In this document: piece after piece, positions 1 to 13,539 of the stretch
Layout: every line of letters starts with the position of its first letter
Numbering within the stretch: the stretch's first letter is position 1
Assembly (NCBI GenBank): GCA_018697195.1
Contig: CM031857.1
Coordinates: 63,839,698 to 63,903,697, forward strand
DNA from: Certhia americana
Taxonomy: Eukaryota; Chordata; Aves; Passeriformes; Certhiidae
DNA length: 64,000 nucleotides
Reading direction: 5' to 3'
Translations under genes and position numbers: made by a program
Notes under the pieces: generated by a model
Database searches by the model: none
What the model was told of the DNA's origin: nothing
The model's input: only the letters and a program-made list of their open reading frames with translations

Positions 1-3000
1 TTACATATGTTCTATGCTTGAATTCAAACTGTAAGACCTAAAGGGTTTATTAAAATGAAATGGAAAACGTCACCAACATTGCATGTAATTGTGGATGTGA
101 TTCTTACTTCCTGAGGGAAATTCTTAGTGAAAGAAACAAGTTTGGTCAGATTTATGTCCCTTTGTGCCTTTACAAAGCAATACTAAGGATTTTCTGATGT
201 ATTAAAGGGATTTTTAGATGACTGTGAGGTAGTCCTAGAAATCACATGTAACATTGTCCTACAGGATTTGTGAAAGACTAAAATATTATACTATAACACC
301 TGTAATTATTTCTTCAGAAACACAAGTCTGACCGAGTAGCTATTATGATGAGTATGAGTTACAGGACATACAGCAGAATACATAGGTAGTAATGCGCTAA
401 TGTTTATAACACCGTGTTTTATTACTCACTCAAGAGTAATTCATTCATAAAAGCCAGTGTTACGCATTTATCCTGCCAGAAAATTTTCTTTTTTTGCTGT
501 TACAGTTAAAGTAAGGCATTTTTTATGCATAGTATATAGAGCATAATTTTGCTTTCTAACTGCCAGTTGAGATGCTGCTTTCCATCTTCTATTCAAATTT
601 AAATTTATCAAGAATTGCAGAATTAAATTAATTAAATATAATTAAATATATGTTTAGGTTTAGTTAGACATATATTTCAGTGTTAGGTAGTGATCAAAAC
701 TATTAAATTTTATGGAAACTGCATTACTTGAACATTAATTTAAATTGAGGTACCACCAATAACCCAGACTGGTTTACATATATATGTAACAAAAGCTCTA
801 CAATACAGTAAAAACAGCTAGCTAGGGCTCTCTATTCTTATAAACATAATAAGGGTGATGGTTTAAAATAGTAAATACACCACTTTTGTCATTTGTTGAT
901 AAATCTCTACAATCCCCTGCAACAGAGAATTCCATTTAGGATAACACTTTCTCTTATGTTTCTCTTATGTATGCTTCTTCATCACCAGAAAAGACAATTA
1001 AAAGCTTTCTATGTAGTTGTTATGCATTTCTTTTTTCTTTTCTTTTGTTTTTTTTTAGTCTATATATTGTTTCTTCATCTTTGACTATGCTGCAGCTTTG
1101 CATGAAATCAGCTGGTTCTTCTGCAAAAATAAATTAAATTTGCGGCCTGAAACTCTCAATGGGAGCCCTTAACACTTTGTTTTGTTAAAATACTATGGAA
1201 CTTACATAGGTGTCATGTTGGCAGTGAGTTGGAAGGGAATCCATTCTCTTGGTGTCTACACTGATTATGTTTGTCAGGAGTCTTCCAGGTCACAAGGGCC
1301 TATTATATATATTACAATGTTACTACCTTTAATACTCCACATTATTTTTCAACTTCTTCCTCTGTGATAAAATTTTTTCTCCTTCTTTTTAAGTTTCTTG
1401 GACTGTTATATACAGCAGGACTTGTTGACCACAACTTCATAAATTATCTTAAACTAGGATTAAATGAGGAAGCTTAACAAAGTTGTACTTTTGCATATGT
1501 GCTTTAGTATTTGTGCAGCTAATGTTATCCTAGCAATACAGATGCATCTATGCCTGCTCCCACAGCTATTTGAAATTGATTTAGCTTCTAGTTACAGCTA
1601 CTAATTTTTGCCCTCACAGATATTTCTGTTTGCAATTGATTGTCCAGTCTATCATTATCCATCACAATTTTTTTCAGGATTTAATTTTTGTTTAACTTCT
1701 TGCATCATTGTTTATTATCCAATTTTCTCTTCTCTTACACATTTTTCCTAGGAATTTGTCTGATTCTCTGTTTCTTCTTTCAAGGAGTTGAAATCTCACT
1801 TTGTTTTTCTGATCATATAAATTTATAATTTCTCAAATATTCCAAGGACACTGTACCTTTCTTTGTGACATTATTAACTTCTATATGAGGTTCATTGTTC
1901 CAATGTCTCATGTATCAGCTGTTGCTGGGTTTTTTACAATCAGTTATGAGAACTTGTTTGGATTTTTTTCTTTTTTGGTTATTTTCTTTGAGGCTTTAGG
2001 TGTTGTTTTCTCGTCAAGGGTAATTTATAAAGAAATAGTAGTTTTCTGGGTATAAGTGGATCAAATATGCAGCAAATTTACAATAACATTGTAGAGTAAC
2101 AAGTTTTCAAGCCTCATTGACCATGATTCTCGTACTTTTACCTTGTATAAAACTTTATATGTAAGCAAAATGAAAAATGAACGAAGGTGAACTCTTCACT
2201 AAATTAACAAACATATTTCTTATACATTAAGCTCTGAAACTCCAAAGAACTTAAAAGAATTATGCTGTGCAAGGTTTTAGAAAGTGTGGTAGGTCATTTG
2301 ACCTCTGAGTATGAAACGTATGAGTTTCATCTAATGTCTTTTGCAATTAAACTAGATAAATGACACTATTTATTTTGTTTTCTTTGTAAACACAAAGAAG
2401 TAGTCTCAAAAAAGACCACAGTTGGGCAGATCTTCCATTTAATAAAGAGAGAGACACACACTAAGACACACATTTTTAAAAGACTGGATATTAATTGGTA
2501 TAAAAGTAATGTCAAAAGGAGAGAAGAGGAAAGTACTTAGATATTTTTATTGCTTTATCTAAATGTGTTTATATGCTTCACAGAGAATAATTGAAGCTTT
2601 TTGAAGATTATCTGCACCAAAAGACACAATTCCAATTTTACAGATCTTTCTTCTGTATTCCCAACACATTGAGAGTCAGTGAAAGCAAGAGAATTACATA
2701 ATGCCATCAGATTGTTAACTTTAAGAAATATGATTGTCAGCATTTTAGGCCACTTACTTCAGAAGCTAGTCTGAATTTTGGAGAAATCACTGTCCTTCTA
2801 AAGCATGTCAAAGGCTGCTGCTTTGAAAAAAAAGTAATTAAAAAGAAATAAGCAGAAAAAGTAGTATTATTCATATTTTTTAGAGCTGTCCTGGTAATTT
2901 AGCCAATATAGACATAAAACTAGTAATTTTTAGGAAATAACTTTTTTCCCCTGTGTTTTCAGGTTCTTCCAAGTTTTCTTGAGGAAATGGACCAAAGAAA

Positions 3001-4127
3001 AGTAATTTTAACATGGTATATTGTCTAATTGTGAATATAAAATTTTGAACAAATCTCACATTTTCTGATCTAATAAAGCTCTGCTTCAGAATAAAGAGTT
3101 TAACCAGTGTTCCTCTTTCTTGTCTTCTGAAGTTAAATAAATTTATTATATCTATTCTGAGATGTTCAAAAGTTAGACCTCTAACTTTTCCAGGCTGGTC
3201 ACCTTTTGGCATACTCAACAGAAAGTCAGGCATGAGATAACAGGAGAACAATTCACCTCACCCCAAACAGCTACCTAAGACAAATCAGTTGGAAGTGCTT
3301 GGCAGTATTATTTCTTCTACCATAACTATAAACTTGGCTTACTAGTGCAGACATCCAACTTTCAAATACCTGCAGTTAGCTAAGATATATTCCACTCAAA
3401 ATACTATATTACTTGGAAAACCTACAAGTTTTCACTGCTAGAAGACATAACTTATCTGCACAGAACATCTGGTTCTTTTCTTGATAAGTGAGTCTCAGTA
3501 ACCTAAGACACAATGGTAAATCTCTGCATGGTGTGAAGATGTTCTAAAACAAATAATTAATGAATAAACTTGGACATATTCACAATATGAATCTCAAGGA
3601 ATTTTAACATCAACATAAAAAACATGGAAGGAAGAAATGACCCTAGCAGAGATGTTGTAAGTTATTTGCTTGTCCACTGCATATCTTGAAAACACCTGCA
3701 TTCTGTGATGCTCAGAGTTCATATATTACGCATTTTTTTTCCCAGAGTACCTACAGACGTTCAGGGCCTACAGTAATAATCCACTAAGTGGATTTTTGCT
3801 CATAACTCATTCAATGATTTGACATCTTCTTGAAGGGGTTTTTCCCCATTTTTATCTTGAACTTTTTACTCATTATATGTCTGTCTTTTATAACTTACTC
3901 CTCCTCGGGCCTCTTGCTTCAGAGCCTCAGTAACTATAGTGCTTCCTATTTCATTAGTCTGTCTTTTCCCCCACATGATTAGATTGGATATATAAGCAGA
4001 GATATACTTCTGCCAAGGTTCTTCTAGACACATTCTGCCTTCTATTCTGCCTACACTTTGTCCAAGACCAATTAATTACTATATAAGTCAGTTCTGTGTT
4101 TATGGGTACAAGAGATATATGGAGCTA
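1..4127. other. Unique AT-rich non-coding DNA
   Basis: No repeat family, RNA gene or credible coding exon is visible in this stretch. It is AT-rich with scattered T-rich runs (for example 1029-1058). Open frames are at most about 120 codons, lack coherent domains, and some begin only at non-ATG codons, so they are treated as chance. The longest is on the minus strand at 2880-3251. Confidence 0.6.
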
Positions 4128-4257
4128 CTTGAGTCAGTCTAGCACAGGGACACAACATTAAGGGACAGAAGCACCTGTCATGTGAGGAAAGGCTGAGAGA
4201 AATGGGACTGTTCAGGCTGGAGAAGAAAAGGCTCATGTAATTCATAGCAAACACAAG

Positions 4258-4297
<40 letters not shown>

Positions 4298-4478
4298 CTG
4301 TGGCAGTGGTCAAACACTGGAACAGATTGCCAAAGTAGTTGCCCTTGGAAATACTCAAACCTTGAATGGACATGGTCCTGGGCAACTTGATCCAGTTTTC
4401 CTTGCTCTGAGCTTAGGCATTGGACTAGATGACCTCCAGAGGTGCCTTCCAACTTCAACTGTTCTGTGGTTCTCCAAT
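4128..4478 (+). mobile_element. CR1 LINE, 3' fragment with internal T32 expansion
   Basis: This is a 5'-truncated CR1 non-LTR retrotransposon in plus orientation. The left part matches the CR1 tract that encodes the end of the reverse transcriptase (AGGAAAGGCTGAGAGAAATG, then TTCAGGCTGGAGAAGA). The right part is the CR1 3' UTR, with GAACAGATTGCC, GACCTCCAGAGGTGCCTTCC and a terminal TTCTGTGGTTC. An uninterrupted run of 32 T (4263-4294) sits inside the element where CR1 normally carries only a short T run. A minus-strand open frame across it is a poly-lysine artefact. The element is dead. Confidence 0.9.
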
Positions 4479-7182
4479 TAGATTAGAAATATAATTAGAG
4501 ACATCTGACCAGGTTATTTTTTGTAAAATTCACTCTTTTACTGTTAGGCATGCAAACATTTTATCTAAGTTCTAGGATTGTCCTTTTTATATACCTCTTC
4601 ACTCATGCTTACAAATCTAGGCCTACACTGGCAATTTGTTTGGAAGAACAGACACTTGAAGTTCTGACATACAGACTGTCAACAAATGTCAGTTTCATTG
4701 GAGTGGAGAACATTTAGCATTGGCCTTATATATACTGCAGACATCTTCCTCCTTCATACACCGTGTGCTCAACATTCCTGTTCCTGGATTCTGTAAGTTA
4801 TGTTTACTGATCTTATTTCGGTCCTCATCATGGAAAAACGTTAGAAGGTGATCTATTGTCAAAGTAAGCCCAAGGTAAAAGAATGGATCACTGAGTTCAC
4901 AACAGCTGGTTCTCTGAACAGTACTAATCATGTAGGATGAAAAACTCCTCTGAGAAAACATCTGCAGATTCAACTGCCTTTGCACCCAGAAATAGATTGC
5001 TCCATAGGATGCATCTATCAATGACTTACATTCACAGCATGTCTTTTTACCCATTACGAACAGCTGCAAAAAAATGGTAGAAAGAGACTCTCAGTTTGTC
5101 CTGCTGCAGCAAAAGTTTCAGGCAAGTATAAAGACAAAAAATTCTCAGTTGGTGTTGTACAGAAGATGATAGAGAAACTTTCACATATAATGCTACATTC
5201 ACATACAATGATAGAATTATTACCTTGACAGAAATAATTGTCAGTCTGCCTTAAAGGAAATTTCTGCTTCTTATCTTTATCACAAGTCAGCAATTACTAA
5301 TAAATTTTCATCCAGATTTTTTCAAGTTCATGAAGTTCTGATTTTACTAAATTTTCCTTCACACATCTCTTATACAAGTGAAAAATTTTACTTGTGGTCT
5401 TGTATGGAATTTAAATTGTGAAATTTGAGACTATTTTTGAAATATGAAGCAAGTCTGAAAAATCACAATGATACATTTCTTCTCCTCTGAGCAGAAACAC
5501 CAATTGCTTAGGAAGAAGCAATACATTTTGAATGCACGAGAATATTATTTCTAGCTGGAGACTTGCAAGACCTTCTTTCTCTATGCACTGGCTGTACAGT
5601 TAACTGAAGGGAAACTGATCCAGTTGACTTATCAAATGAAGTCAAATCACAGAAGTTGCTGTGAGTGGTTGCGTTGTTTATCTGATGAAATTTTTTACTT
5701 TCAGACTGATGGGCGGCAGCTAGACAAATTACTGCTTCACAGATAGAATCCTTTAAAAAATAAAAATGATGAACTCCTATTGCTTAGTCACCAGTAATTG
5801 AGTGTCACTAGCTGCATTAATAAAATAGGAACATTTTCCACCAGTATTCACATAAAAAATTAATTATTAAAAAGCATGTTGTTAAGGCTTTAGATAGACT
5901 GACATACTAATTTAGAAAAAATAACCAGTAATAACTGTATTGAAAGTAACTATCTAACCCAAATAAACAACATTGCCAGTATTTGTGATAGGTATAGAGG
6001 GATATATACTGTAAATAAAAATGTTATTAATTCTGTTCCTTGCAGCAGGAATGTTTGATAATAAAAGGAATAATAAATATTTTTTTAAAAAACAGCAGGC
6101 AAAATAAATATTTTTGTTCCTTCATACCAGCTTGTTCCATACTTGTGGAAGTGAGAATGGACCAGTTCTCATAATTTTAATAATAGACATCTATATAATT
6201 TCTTTGTATAACAAGATACTGGAATGATATGTTCAGGGGGTTTTGTAATCTCTGAATAAATAATGTGGGGGGTTTTTTGTATATTATATGTAGTGTGAGC
6301 AAATTCATTGCAGTCTCTCTTTCAATGCATATCAATGCGCATATATATATATATGCATACATTTATATATATATATATGCATATGTATTTATAACTCCAA
6401 CAGAGATTCTTAACAAGAAAGGATGAATATTTTCTGCATGTATTAAAAATAAAAGTGGTCCCTGTTTAAAATTTCTGTAGTAAATATTTAAAGGTAGTAA
6501 ATATGTACAATTATTGAAGGTTAGAAGTTACAAAAAATATCCATGACTTCTGCAAAAATAAATTCATTACAAGAGGACACCTTACAATAACAGGTGTACG
6601 TCTGTCTTTTTCATAAGAAACTTGGTAACTTAGCACTGAAAAATTATTTCACAGGTTTCTATAATTGTTCATAGCTTATCTGAAATAAGTCTGCCCAATA
6701 AAGTAGTTCTTTTAATGGGAATGCATAAAAAACTTTAAAAAATTCCTGAAAATGGCTGAAAAACATTTCAACAGAACGTAAAATTCTACAGTTTTCTAGC
6801 TAACCATCTCCCCAAAAATTTAGGAACATCTCAAGCAAGTCGGGAAGAGAACAAACAAGCAACTACCTTTTTCTATTTTCAATTACCATTTTTCCTGATC
6901 TGATTTTCCCCTATATAAATCTGCACAGACAGGTTAAAAATTATAGCTGCAACAAGGTAATAATACAGTCTTTGTAATATTTTCAACTTTATCGAGAGCT
7001 TTTTTTTTGAAGATCCTCATTAATCTGAGTGACTTTTAATGTTCATAAAACTACTTCATCATTCTCCAAACCTGTCAATAAGCAATCAGTTTTAGAACAT
7101 AAGTCATTATTAATACTTGGAATCCTATTTCAAGCTTAGACCTCTCCCGGGGCAGAGGACAGGAGTGGTGGCTGCTGCTATT
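4479..7182. other. Unique AT-rich non-coding DNA
   Basis: No repeat family or gene is recognised. Minus-strand open frames at 4695-5293 overlap each other, have no recognisable domain and are probably chance. The stretch ends with a small GC-rich patch (7140-7182) that runs into the assembly gap, so an element may be cut off there. Confidence 0.6.
6339..6386. repeat. AT-rich microsatellite with ATGCAT interruptions
   Basis: Two (TA)n stretches, each ended by ATGCAT, form a nearly self-complementary AT tract that could extrude as a cruciform. It is a simple repeat with no coding content. Confidence 0.85.
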
Positions 7183-7582
7183 NNNNNNNNNNNNNNNNNN
7201 NNNNNNNNNNNNNNNNNNNNNNNNNNNNNNNNNNNNNNNNNNNNNNNNNNNNNNNNNNNNNNNNNNNNNNNNNNNNNNNNNNNNNNNNNNNNNNNNNNNN
7301 NNNNNNNNNNNNNNNNNNNNNNNNNNNNNNNNNNNNNNNNNNNNNNNNNNNNNNNNNNNNNNNNNNNNNNNNNNNNNNNNNNNNNNNNNNNNNNNNNNNN
7401 NNNNNNNNNNNNNNNNNNNNNNNNNNNNNNNNNNNNNNNNNNNNNNNNNNNNNNNNNNNNNNNNNNNNNNNNNNNNNNNNNNNNNNNNNNNNNNNNNNNN
7501 NNNNNNNNNNNNNNNNNNNNNNNNNNNNNNNNNNNNNNNNNNNNNNNNNNNNNNNNNNNNNNNNNNNNNNNNNNNNNNNNNN
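7183..7582. other. Assembly gap, 400 N
   Basis: There are exactly 400 unknown bases. The left flank is a GC-rich patch containing CTCCCGGGGCAGAGGAC. The right flank is a T/G low-complexity tract (7583-7620). The open frames spanning this gap on both strands are artefacts of reading through N. Confidence 0.99.
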
Positions 7583-7621
7583 TTGTTGTTGTTTGTTGGG
7601 GGTTTGCTTTTTTTTTGTTTA

Positions 7622-7670
7622 CTTGAGAAAGTCCAAAAAATGGCCACAGAGTTGATTAAAGAACTGCAGA
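7622..7670 (+). mobile_element. Possible small CR1 fragment beside the gap
   Basis: The first bases right of the gap's T/G tract (GAGAAAGTCCAAAAAATGGC, then GAGTTGATTAAAGAACTG) resemble the CR1 segment just upstream of the 'GGAGCACCT' motif seen in the clearer CR1 copies here. The match is short and diverged. If it is right, part of a CR1 copy may lie inside the gap. Confidence 0.35.
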
Positions 7671-8064
7671 TGGCTGCTTGGTAGAGTCATTGTGACAAAG
7701 CACAGTCCTCTTCATGAAAGTCAGGATCTGAGTCTGATATCTTAACTAAGCTTTAGTTTGATGAAATTTTGCTACATAGGTCTACCTTTATTATTCCTTA
7801 GTGACTGCTGGTATTTATGAGAATAACATCTGTAGAGTCAACTATTGCTATAGTCCTATTCAGTAATTACTCTGGCATAGTGATTTTAAGACTTTTTAAG
7901 GAAGCTTGACCTCATTAAATAAATAGAAAAACCAACATAAATATGATTAGTACATTTTCTGTATTATTGCCAAGCTCATTAACATCTGTAGAGATTAAAG
8001 TGTGTTGCAGCAGATCTCTTGTTAGGGTTAGAAATGAGCCAAGACACAGGCTCTCATTTAACAG
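7671..8064. other. Unique AT-rich non-coding DNA
   Basis: Nothing recognisable was found between the possible CR1 fragment and the probable LTR. Confidence 0.55.
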
Positions 8065-8590
8065 TGTGAAAAGGGCCCTAGTTTATACTTCTTCACAGCT
8101 GAGCCATCCTGACTCTGACTATAGAAAGCTCCTACTTTAGGTCCAGCTTCAGACTCTGACTGCTGGTTATTTCTCGCTGGACTGGGACTGTAAGCATTAG
8201 TTTGCAGACTCTGAACACAGGCCTTCACTAGTTCAACTATGTCTGCAGGCTCCAAGAGCAGGCTCTAACTCCAACAGACCCGCTGACATCACAGCAGATC
8301 TTTTGCCAGAAGTAACTCTCTTCCTTGTTCTGGTCTTCTTTGTGTCTCTCTGAATCTTTCCTTCTCCCTCAGGGCTCCTCTTCCCCCACAAGGCCCTCTT
8401 CCTCCATGTCTTCTTCCTCACAAGGCTCCTTCAACCAGCCAACCCACCCCTTTTATTACACGTATCTGAATTAGTCACACCTGTGACCCATTAAGGGCAA
8501 GGAAAGTTAAGGCTGTTCCTCTTCTTTGGTAATCAGTACAACTGTGACTTACAGGCAAGGTCATCTGTAATCTCTCCTTCCACGCTAGAA
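8065..8590 (-). mobile_element. Probable solo LTR of an endogenous retrovirus, minus strand
   Basis: The base composition is clearly different from its AT-rich surroundings. On the minus strand it has a TATA-like ATAAAAGG (complement of 8448-8455) followed by a purine-rich, GA-rich leader of about 200 bases and then a GC-richer segment, which is the U3-R-U5 style layout of a retroviral LTR. No internal retroviral genes are attached, so it would be a solo LTR. I found no convincing target-site duplication, and both edges are approximate. Open frames within it (for example minus 8058-8255 and 8233-8421) are not meaningful. Alternative: another class of interspersed repeat. Confidence 0.55.
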
Positions 8591-8693
8591 AAGTGAAGAA
8601 AATATTTTTGCAAGCTTTGCTTCATAGAAGAACTCAAACAATACACATATGCCACGCACTCTTTATCCTTTTAAATAGTATTATGCTCTTTTT

Positions 8694-8748
8694 TATGTAC
8701 TTTTACATGTCATGAATAACATAAAAGTATGTACTTTTACATGTCATG
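8694..8748. repeat. Short direct repeat, 21 bp, spaced 34 bp
   Basis: TATGTACTTTTACATGTCATG occurs at 8694-8714 and again at 8728-8748, and a partial third copy (TTTTTTATGTCATGAG) follows. The intervening DNA is partly complementary to the repeat, so a small hairpin is also possible. It is probably a local tandem duplication. Confidence 0.8.
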
Positions 8749-8759
8749 TCTTTTTTATG

Positions 8760-9533
8760 TCATGAGTATTTTCAACTTTCTCATCCCAGAAATTCAATCA
8801 TTACTGTTTCTTGCTTGCAACTCCACTGTTAGCTCTCCAATAGTTTGCTCCTTGCAATGGCTTGGTCACTGTTACTCTTGAGCAATTTAATTCAGAATGT
8901 CTTTGGCACTTGCTTTATGTTTCCAATTAGGGATTGTTTTAAAACTATAAATGTACCCAGAGAAAAAGATATTGACATATGTTTGATTAATGTAAAATAA
9001 ACAAGGAATTTACTTTTAAAAATGAAGGAACACAATTGTGATGTTTTTCTCTTAGGAGTAAAATGATTCATGCATCATATTTATGCTTTTAAAAGTCTGA
9101 AAAGCACTCCTAATTCATTATATTTCAAAGACTATTTAGGCATTCTGTAGAGTTCAAAAAGAAGATTATAGGAAGCTGTACAGTAGGTGTGATTCATTAT
9201 CTTGATGTTTTCTAGTTCCTTTTTTTTAAAAAAAAGCCTGCACTGACATTCTTCATTAGTCTGAGTGGATTTTTTTCCTGAACAGAAATCAATACCCTCC
9301 TGTGGATTTTATCAAAATGAAGATAGAGATCCACATCTGGCCTCTGATCCACATGAGACACTTTCTGATACACAGACAGACAACTTTGAAGACAAGGAGC
9401 AAGATCAGACTCAGAAACAGGGACCCTAACCCAAATATCTGATCATCTTCATAAATAACTGCAAATAAAAGATGGGGTACAAGAATCTGAAAAAAACCCC
9501 AGAGTAAAACCAAAAGCACGTGGTTGAGTTCAA
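8760..9533. other. Unique AT-rich non-coding DNA
   Basis: No repeat family or gene is recognised. The right edge, immediately before the LTR, includes an A7C4 run at 9490-9500. Confidence 0.55.
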
Positions 9534-9534
9534 A

Positions 9535-10099
9535 TGATATAATGGTTTAACCTTATCCAGCAATTAAATATCACACAGTCACTTACTCACTCCAATAACA
9601 GTGGGATGGGAAAGAGATTTGGGAGAGTAGATGTGACAAAACTCAAGGATTGTGATATAGACAGTTTAGGAGCTAAAGCAAAACCCACATGAGCAATCAA
9701 TACAAAAAAGGAATTCACTCACCACTTTCTACAGGCAGGCAGGTGTTTAGCCATCTCCAAGAAAGAAGTGCTCCAACACATGTAGTGGTGACTGGAAGTG
9801 AAGTGCCATCACTCAAATTTTTCCTGGTTTTCTTCTTCATTCAGCTTTCACTGCTAATCATAACACCATATGGCATGAATACCCTTTTGGTCAGCTGGGA
9901 TCAGCAGTCCCAGCTCCATCCCCTTGCTATTCCTCATGCACCCCCAGCATCCGCACTATTGAGGTGTTATGAGAAGCAGAAAAGGCCTTAACTCTGCACG
10001 AGCATTGCTTAGCAGCATTGTTCTCACCCTAAATCTCAGACACAGCATTATACCAGCTACTATGAAAAAAATTTACTTTATCCCAGTCAAAACCAGTCA
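9535..10099 (-). mobile_element. ERVL-type solo LTR, copy A, minus strand
   Basis: This is a nearly full-length LTR of a family abundant in bird genomes, read on the minus strand. Plus-strand landmarks in order are ATGGTTTAACC at the left edge (the LTR 3' end), GACAGTTTAGGAGCTAAAGC, AGGCAGGCAGGTGTT, CAGCTTTCACTGCTAATCA, CATATGGCATGAATACCC, TTTTGGTCAGCTGGGATCAG and CCCAGTCAAAACC at the right edge (the LTR 5' end). The same order of blocks recurs in copy B at 22.4 kb and, inverted, in the copies at 14.2 and 34.0 kb. The TATA-box position is mutated, so promoter activity is unlikely. TCAAA at 9530-9534 and 10097-10101 may be a 5 bp target-site duplication, but the right-hand copy overlaps the expected LTR end. 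No internal retroviral genes are present. Confidence 0.8.
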
Positions 10100-13000
10100 A
10101 AGATCCCATCCTTAGACTATATTGTATATATCATGTTCAGATACCACACCATCCCAAACAATTTTAAAACAGAAATCATTCCATTAATTTATGTATCACC
10201 TGTGTAAAATATCCATAAAATGCCCACAACATTTCCACAAATACCTTAAAAACATCCACTGATTTTGGGCTCCATATGTTACAGTGAATGCAGGATAGGA
10301 GAGGTGGTGTTTTGTGGGAAGTTACTGGGCACCAAAAACATCTCAGGCAGTGTCTCTGCTGTGCAAGAGTTTTTCTCCAATGGTTTTTGTGGTTCCTGAT
10401 ATAGCAGTTCCTGGAAAATGCAATTCAAGTCATGGTTTACAACAGTTTAGAGGTATATCCATCACAATCTCCACACAGGTCACTTTGGATTAGGTTTAAT
10501 ATCATAGTGAACTCTTCTTGCGCCTGCTCTTAGCAATATCACCAAGGCTTCATAACCTTTCAGAAAATCACATTATATTATAGTTACTATTGAGACACAT
10601 TTTAACAACAAAAAAATTGGTTTAAGTGTCTTGTTGTTTAGAATTACAGAGTAAGGTCCCTAAAGGATGCATAGAGGCATAAAATCATTCAACCAATTTA
10701 TGAGGAAATCATAGAGAAAAACAACAGAGTAGCTGCAAGCAACTAACTAACTAACTAAAATAATAAATAGAGGACAAATATTGCAATTCTAATTTACCAG
10801 CTCTAGGAAAACTTTAGCAGATGAACTATTCCTCCATCCTGCGTAACATGTTTTTAAAAGTAAATATAGTGTGATGATTTCTCACACTCAAATATATTTT
10901 CATAGATAAAAATCAATATTTATTCTTACTGAACCTATACTAAATTTTCAAATGCTTCATATGGAAGAATAGAAATCCTAGATGATAGCTAACTTATTTG
11001 TAGTTAAAGACAAAGACTATTAGTACCTTTGAAATGAAAACCATGGGTTTGGTCAGCCCTTATGGGAAAATTTAACACAAAGATTACCACAGCCTTACAA
11101 AAATTAATGAGAATTTTCCCAGAGGCTATACAATACTATACTAGGATTGTATAGGATGCTGTTTCATAAATGGCAATTGTTTATATAGACTTTATATAAG
11201 AAATATAGTGACGCCATAAGGCAGTCTTATTACTTTATCAGCATGATTTCTATGATCCACAGGACATTTTTATGTCCTGTTAAACAGAGTGTGAATATGT
11301 CAAAGTGAAAACAGAAAGACCTTAATTTAAGGAAATTTGAACATTACCAAAACTAGCCTTTCCAGTAAATACTGACATTACAGTTCAGAATAGAACTAGA
11401 AGGCTGTCAGCTAGTTCATATTGATCAGGAACCTAAAGGTAAACTTTTAATTCAGACTGCTCTTAAGTAGGATTTTAAAGTTCTTAGCAACAGAAACAGG
11501 AAACCTGTTACAATAAAATTGCATTTATTTTCTGCTTTTTAAGACAGAGTCTTGGTTTTGGAAATAATGGCAAAAATCCATTGCTTCTTCATAAGTGAAA
11601 GACATACTCATATGGATGCACACAAATATACAAAATCATATGTATATACACAGACAGAGATATATATGCATTGGCATAATAAAAAGAGTTTATCTTTAAA
11701 AAATCAAGTTGAAATTCTAGAGAACTGGTCATTTTTAGTTATACTGGAAGCAACAGCCTCTTTCTTCTAATAAACATAAAGATGGAATTTCTGCTTTTGC
11801 AGCCTGTAGGGCCAAATTGTACACTTTATCAGACAGTGGCCTTACAAAACCAATGGGATATGATAATAACAGTGAAGTGTGGTCTGCTATGCTTATGTAT
11901 AAAGAGGCAAGGTTACAACAGCACTCCCCTGAAGTTCTTAAATGTATAAAATACTGTTAGTGTACTTTTAGCTTATATTGCTTGTCTCTTTGCAAAGTAT
12001 TCTACATGTTAATGATGAGTATAAAGCCAGAGCATTCTGAAATGTGAATGCCTGAATCACACTGATAAACACTTAAAAGTCATTATGGCATAGCACTTAA
12101 TGTCAGGACAGGACCTATTTTCAAACAGAATGGCTAAGGGAAAACCAACAATAGAATTTATACTTTTAAACAGTAAATCTATCTGCTGTTCATTCTTCAC
12201 AGTCTTAATAACTAATTAAATATATAATTCATTCATTCCTGCCATGATAATCATTCACATGATCACTATGCACAGTGCTGTGCTGTGCATGTGCTGATAC
12301 ATGTTGCAAAACACCCATGCTAAGAGATTTTGTTTATGAGAACAGTTTTCCTTAAAAATTCCAGTGTTAGCAATTTTGTCTTTTGCAGTGAAGGAACTCT
12401 TCTCTTACACACTCAAGCCACAGTATAAGAGATTTGTATGCTCCAAGATTAGCAGTAATTTTGCCAGGATTTCCTTCTAGAATTGAAAGATTTCCTTGTA
12501 AAGAAGGAAGTTCACAAGCAGCCCTTTTGAAAGGATCTCTAATCAAGGATGAAAAGTGTACTCATCCTACCAGGAAAAAATATATGGATGGGGGGAAAGA
12601 GCCAATTTGAAAACCCTGTGCTTCCCTGATCAATAATTGTTCATAGAGAATTATAGTAAACTCAACTAAGGCAATCAGTAGAAACCATTTTTCAGTAGCA
12701 GCAATTAGAAATTTGCATTCTGGACCAGTGCTTGTAAGTGCTGTCAATAAACTTTGATACCATAAACTGAAAGTTTCCATCATTCTACATGTCTGTCAAA
12801 TCCTGCATTCCTTATGAATTCCATAGCTAACTCCACTTGACAAAGACCTAATTCACATTTTTCTTTTTCTACCCTTAGGCAGTTTTTCCTACTGTTGATG
12901 CAAAAATAGGACCTAAATAAACTGCCACATTTGTTATTGTAGATTCTTCACACTCCTGCACACACGAACACTGGCAAATGCACAGTGAAAGAAACAGTTC

Positions 13001-13538
13001 AGTAAAGAAATACAACTCTTTTGTCTTTGTAAAGATAAAAAACCTCACATAATTAGCTTCTTTTTGAAAGTTTCATTGACTTTTCTTTCTGTTAATAATG
13101 ACTTCAAAAATAAATATATAACCACTTTCTCCCTATGTGAACAAAGCATAAACACTTCAGGATGAGACTGACTTAATTACACTGCAAAGTTCTTACACTT
13201 CAGATGAGCCATTAATGTATTTAAAGTGAAGACAATGTTTCAGTTGCTTTCATAGAAGAGAGGCTGAATAAAGGTCACTCCTTGTGCTTAGACTCCATAG
13301 CTGTAATGATTTTATGAAATGCAACCAACAAAAGGGGCACTCCCATTACCTTTTCCTTCCTCTGCTGCTATCTGTGCACTTTGTGCCAAAAGATGCTTCA
13401 ACTCCTTAAAGATGTAAAAAAATTTTTACAAAAATTCTGTTAATTTTTTTAACAATTTTCAAGATCCAAACCACTTTAAAATATTTAACCTAAACTAAAT
13501 AAAAAGTTTACCCTTTTTCCTTTTCATTTTAAAGCAGT
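10100..13538. other. Unique AT-rich non-coding DNA
   Basis: No repeat family, RNA gene or supported coding region is seen apart from a short (AACT)n run at 10741-10758. Open frames are at most about 75 codons. Confidence 0.6.
10741..10758. repeat. (AACT)n microsatellite
   Basis: About four and a half perfect AACT units. Confidence 0.85.
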
Positions 13539-13539
13539 A

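Noticed and set aside
2880..3251. 123-codon minus open frame
   Set aside because: It begins at a TTG codon, about one frame of this length is expected by chance in 64 kb of such DNA, and no domain is recognisable.
4072..4458. 128-codon minus open frame with a poly-lysine run
   Set aside because: It lies antisense to a CR1 fragment and spans its T32 tract.
7075..7647. 190-codon minus and 169-codon plus open frames across the first gap
   Set aside because: Most residues are unknown because the frame reads through 400 N; there is no coding evidence on either side.
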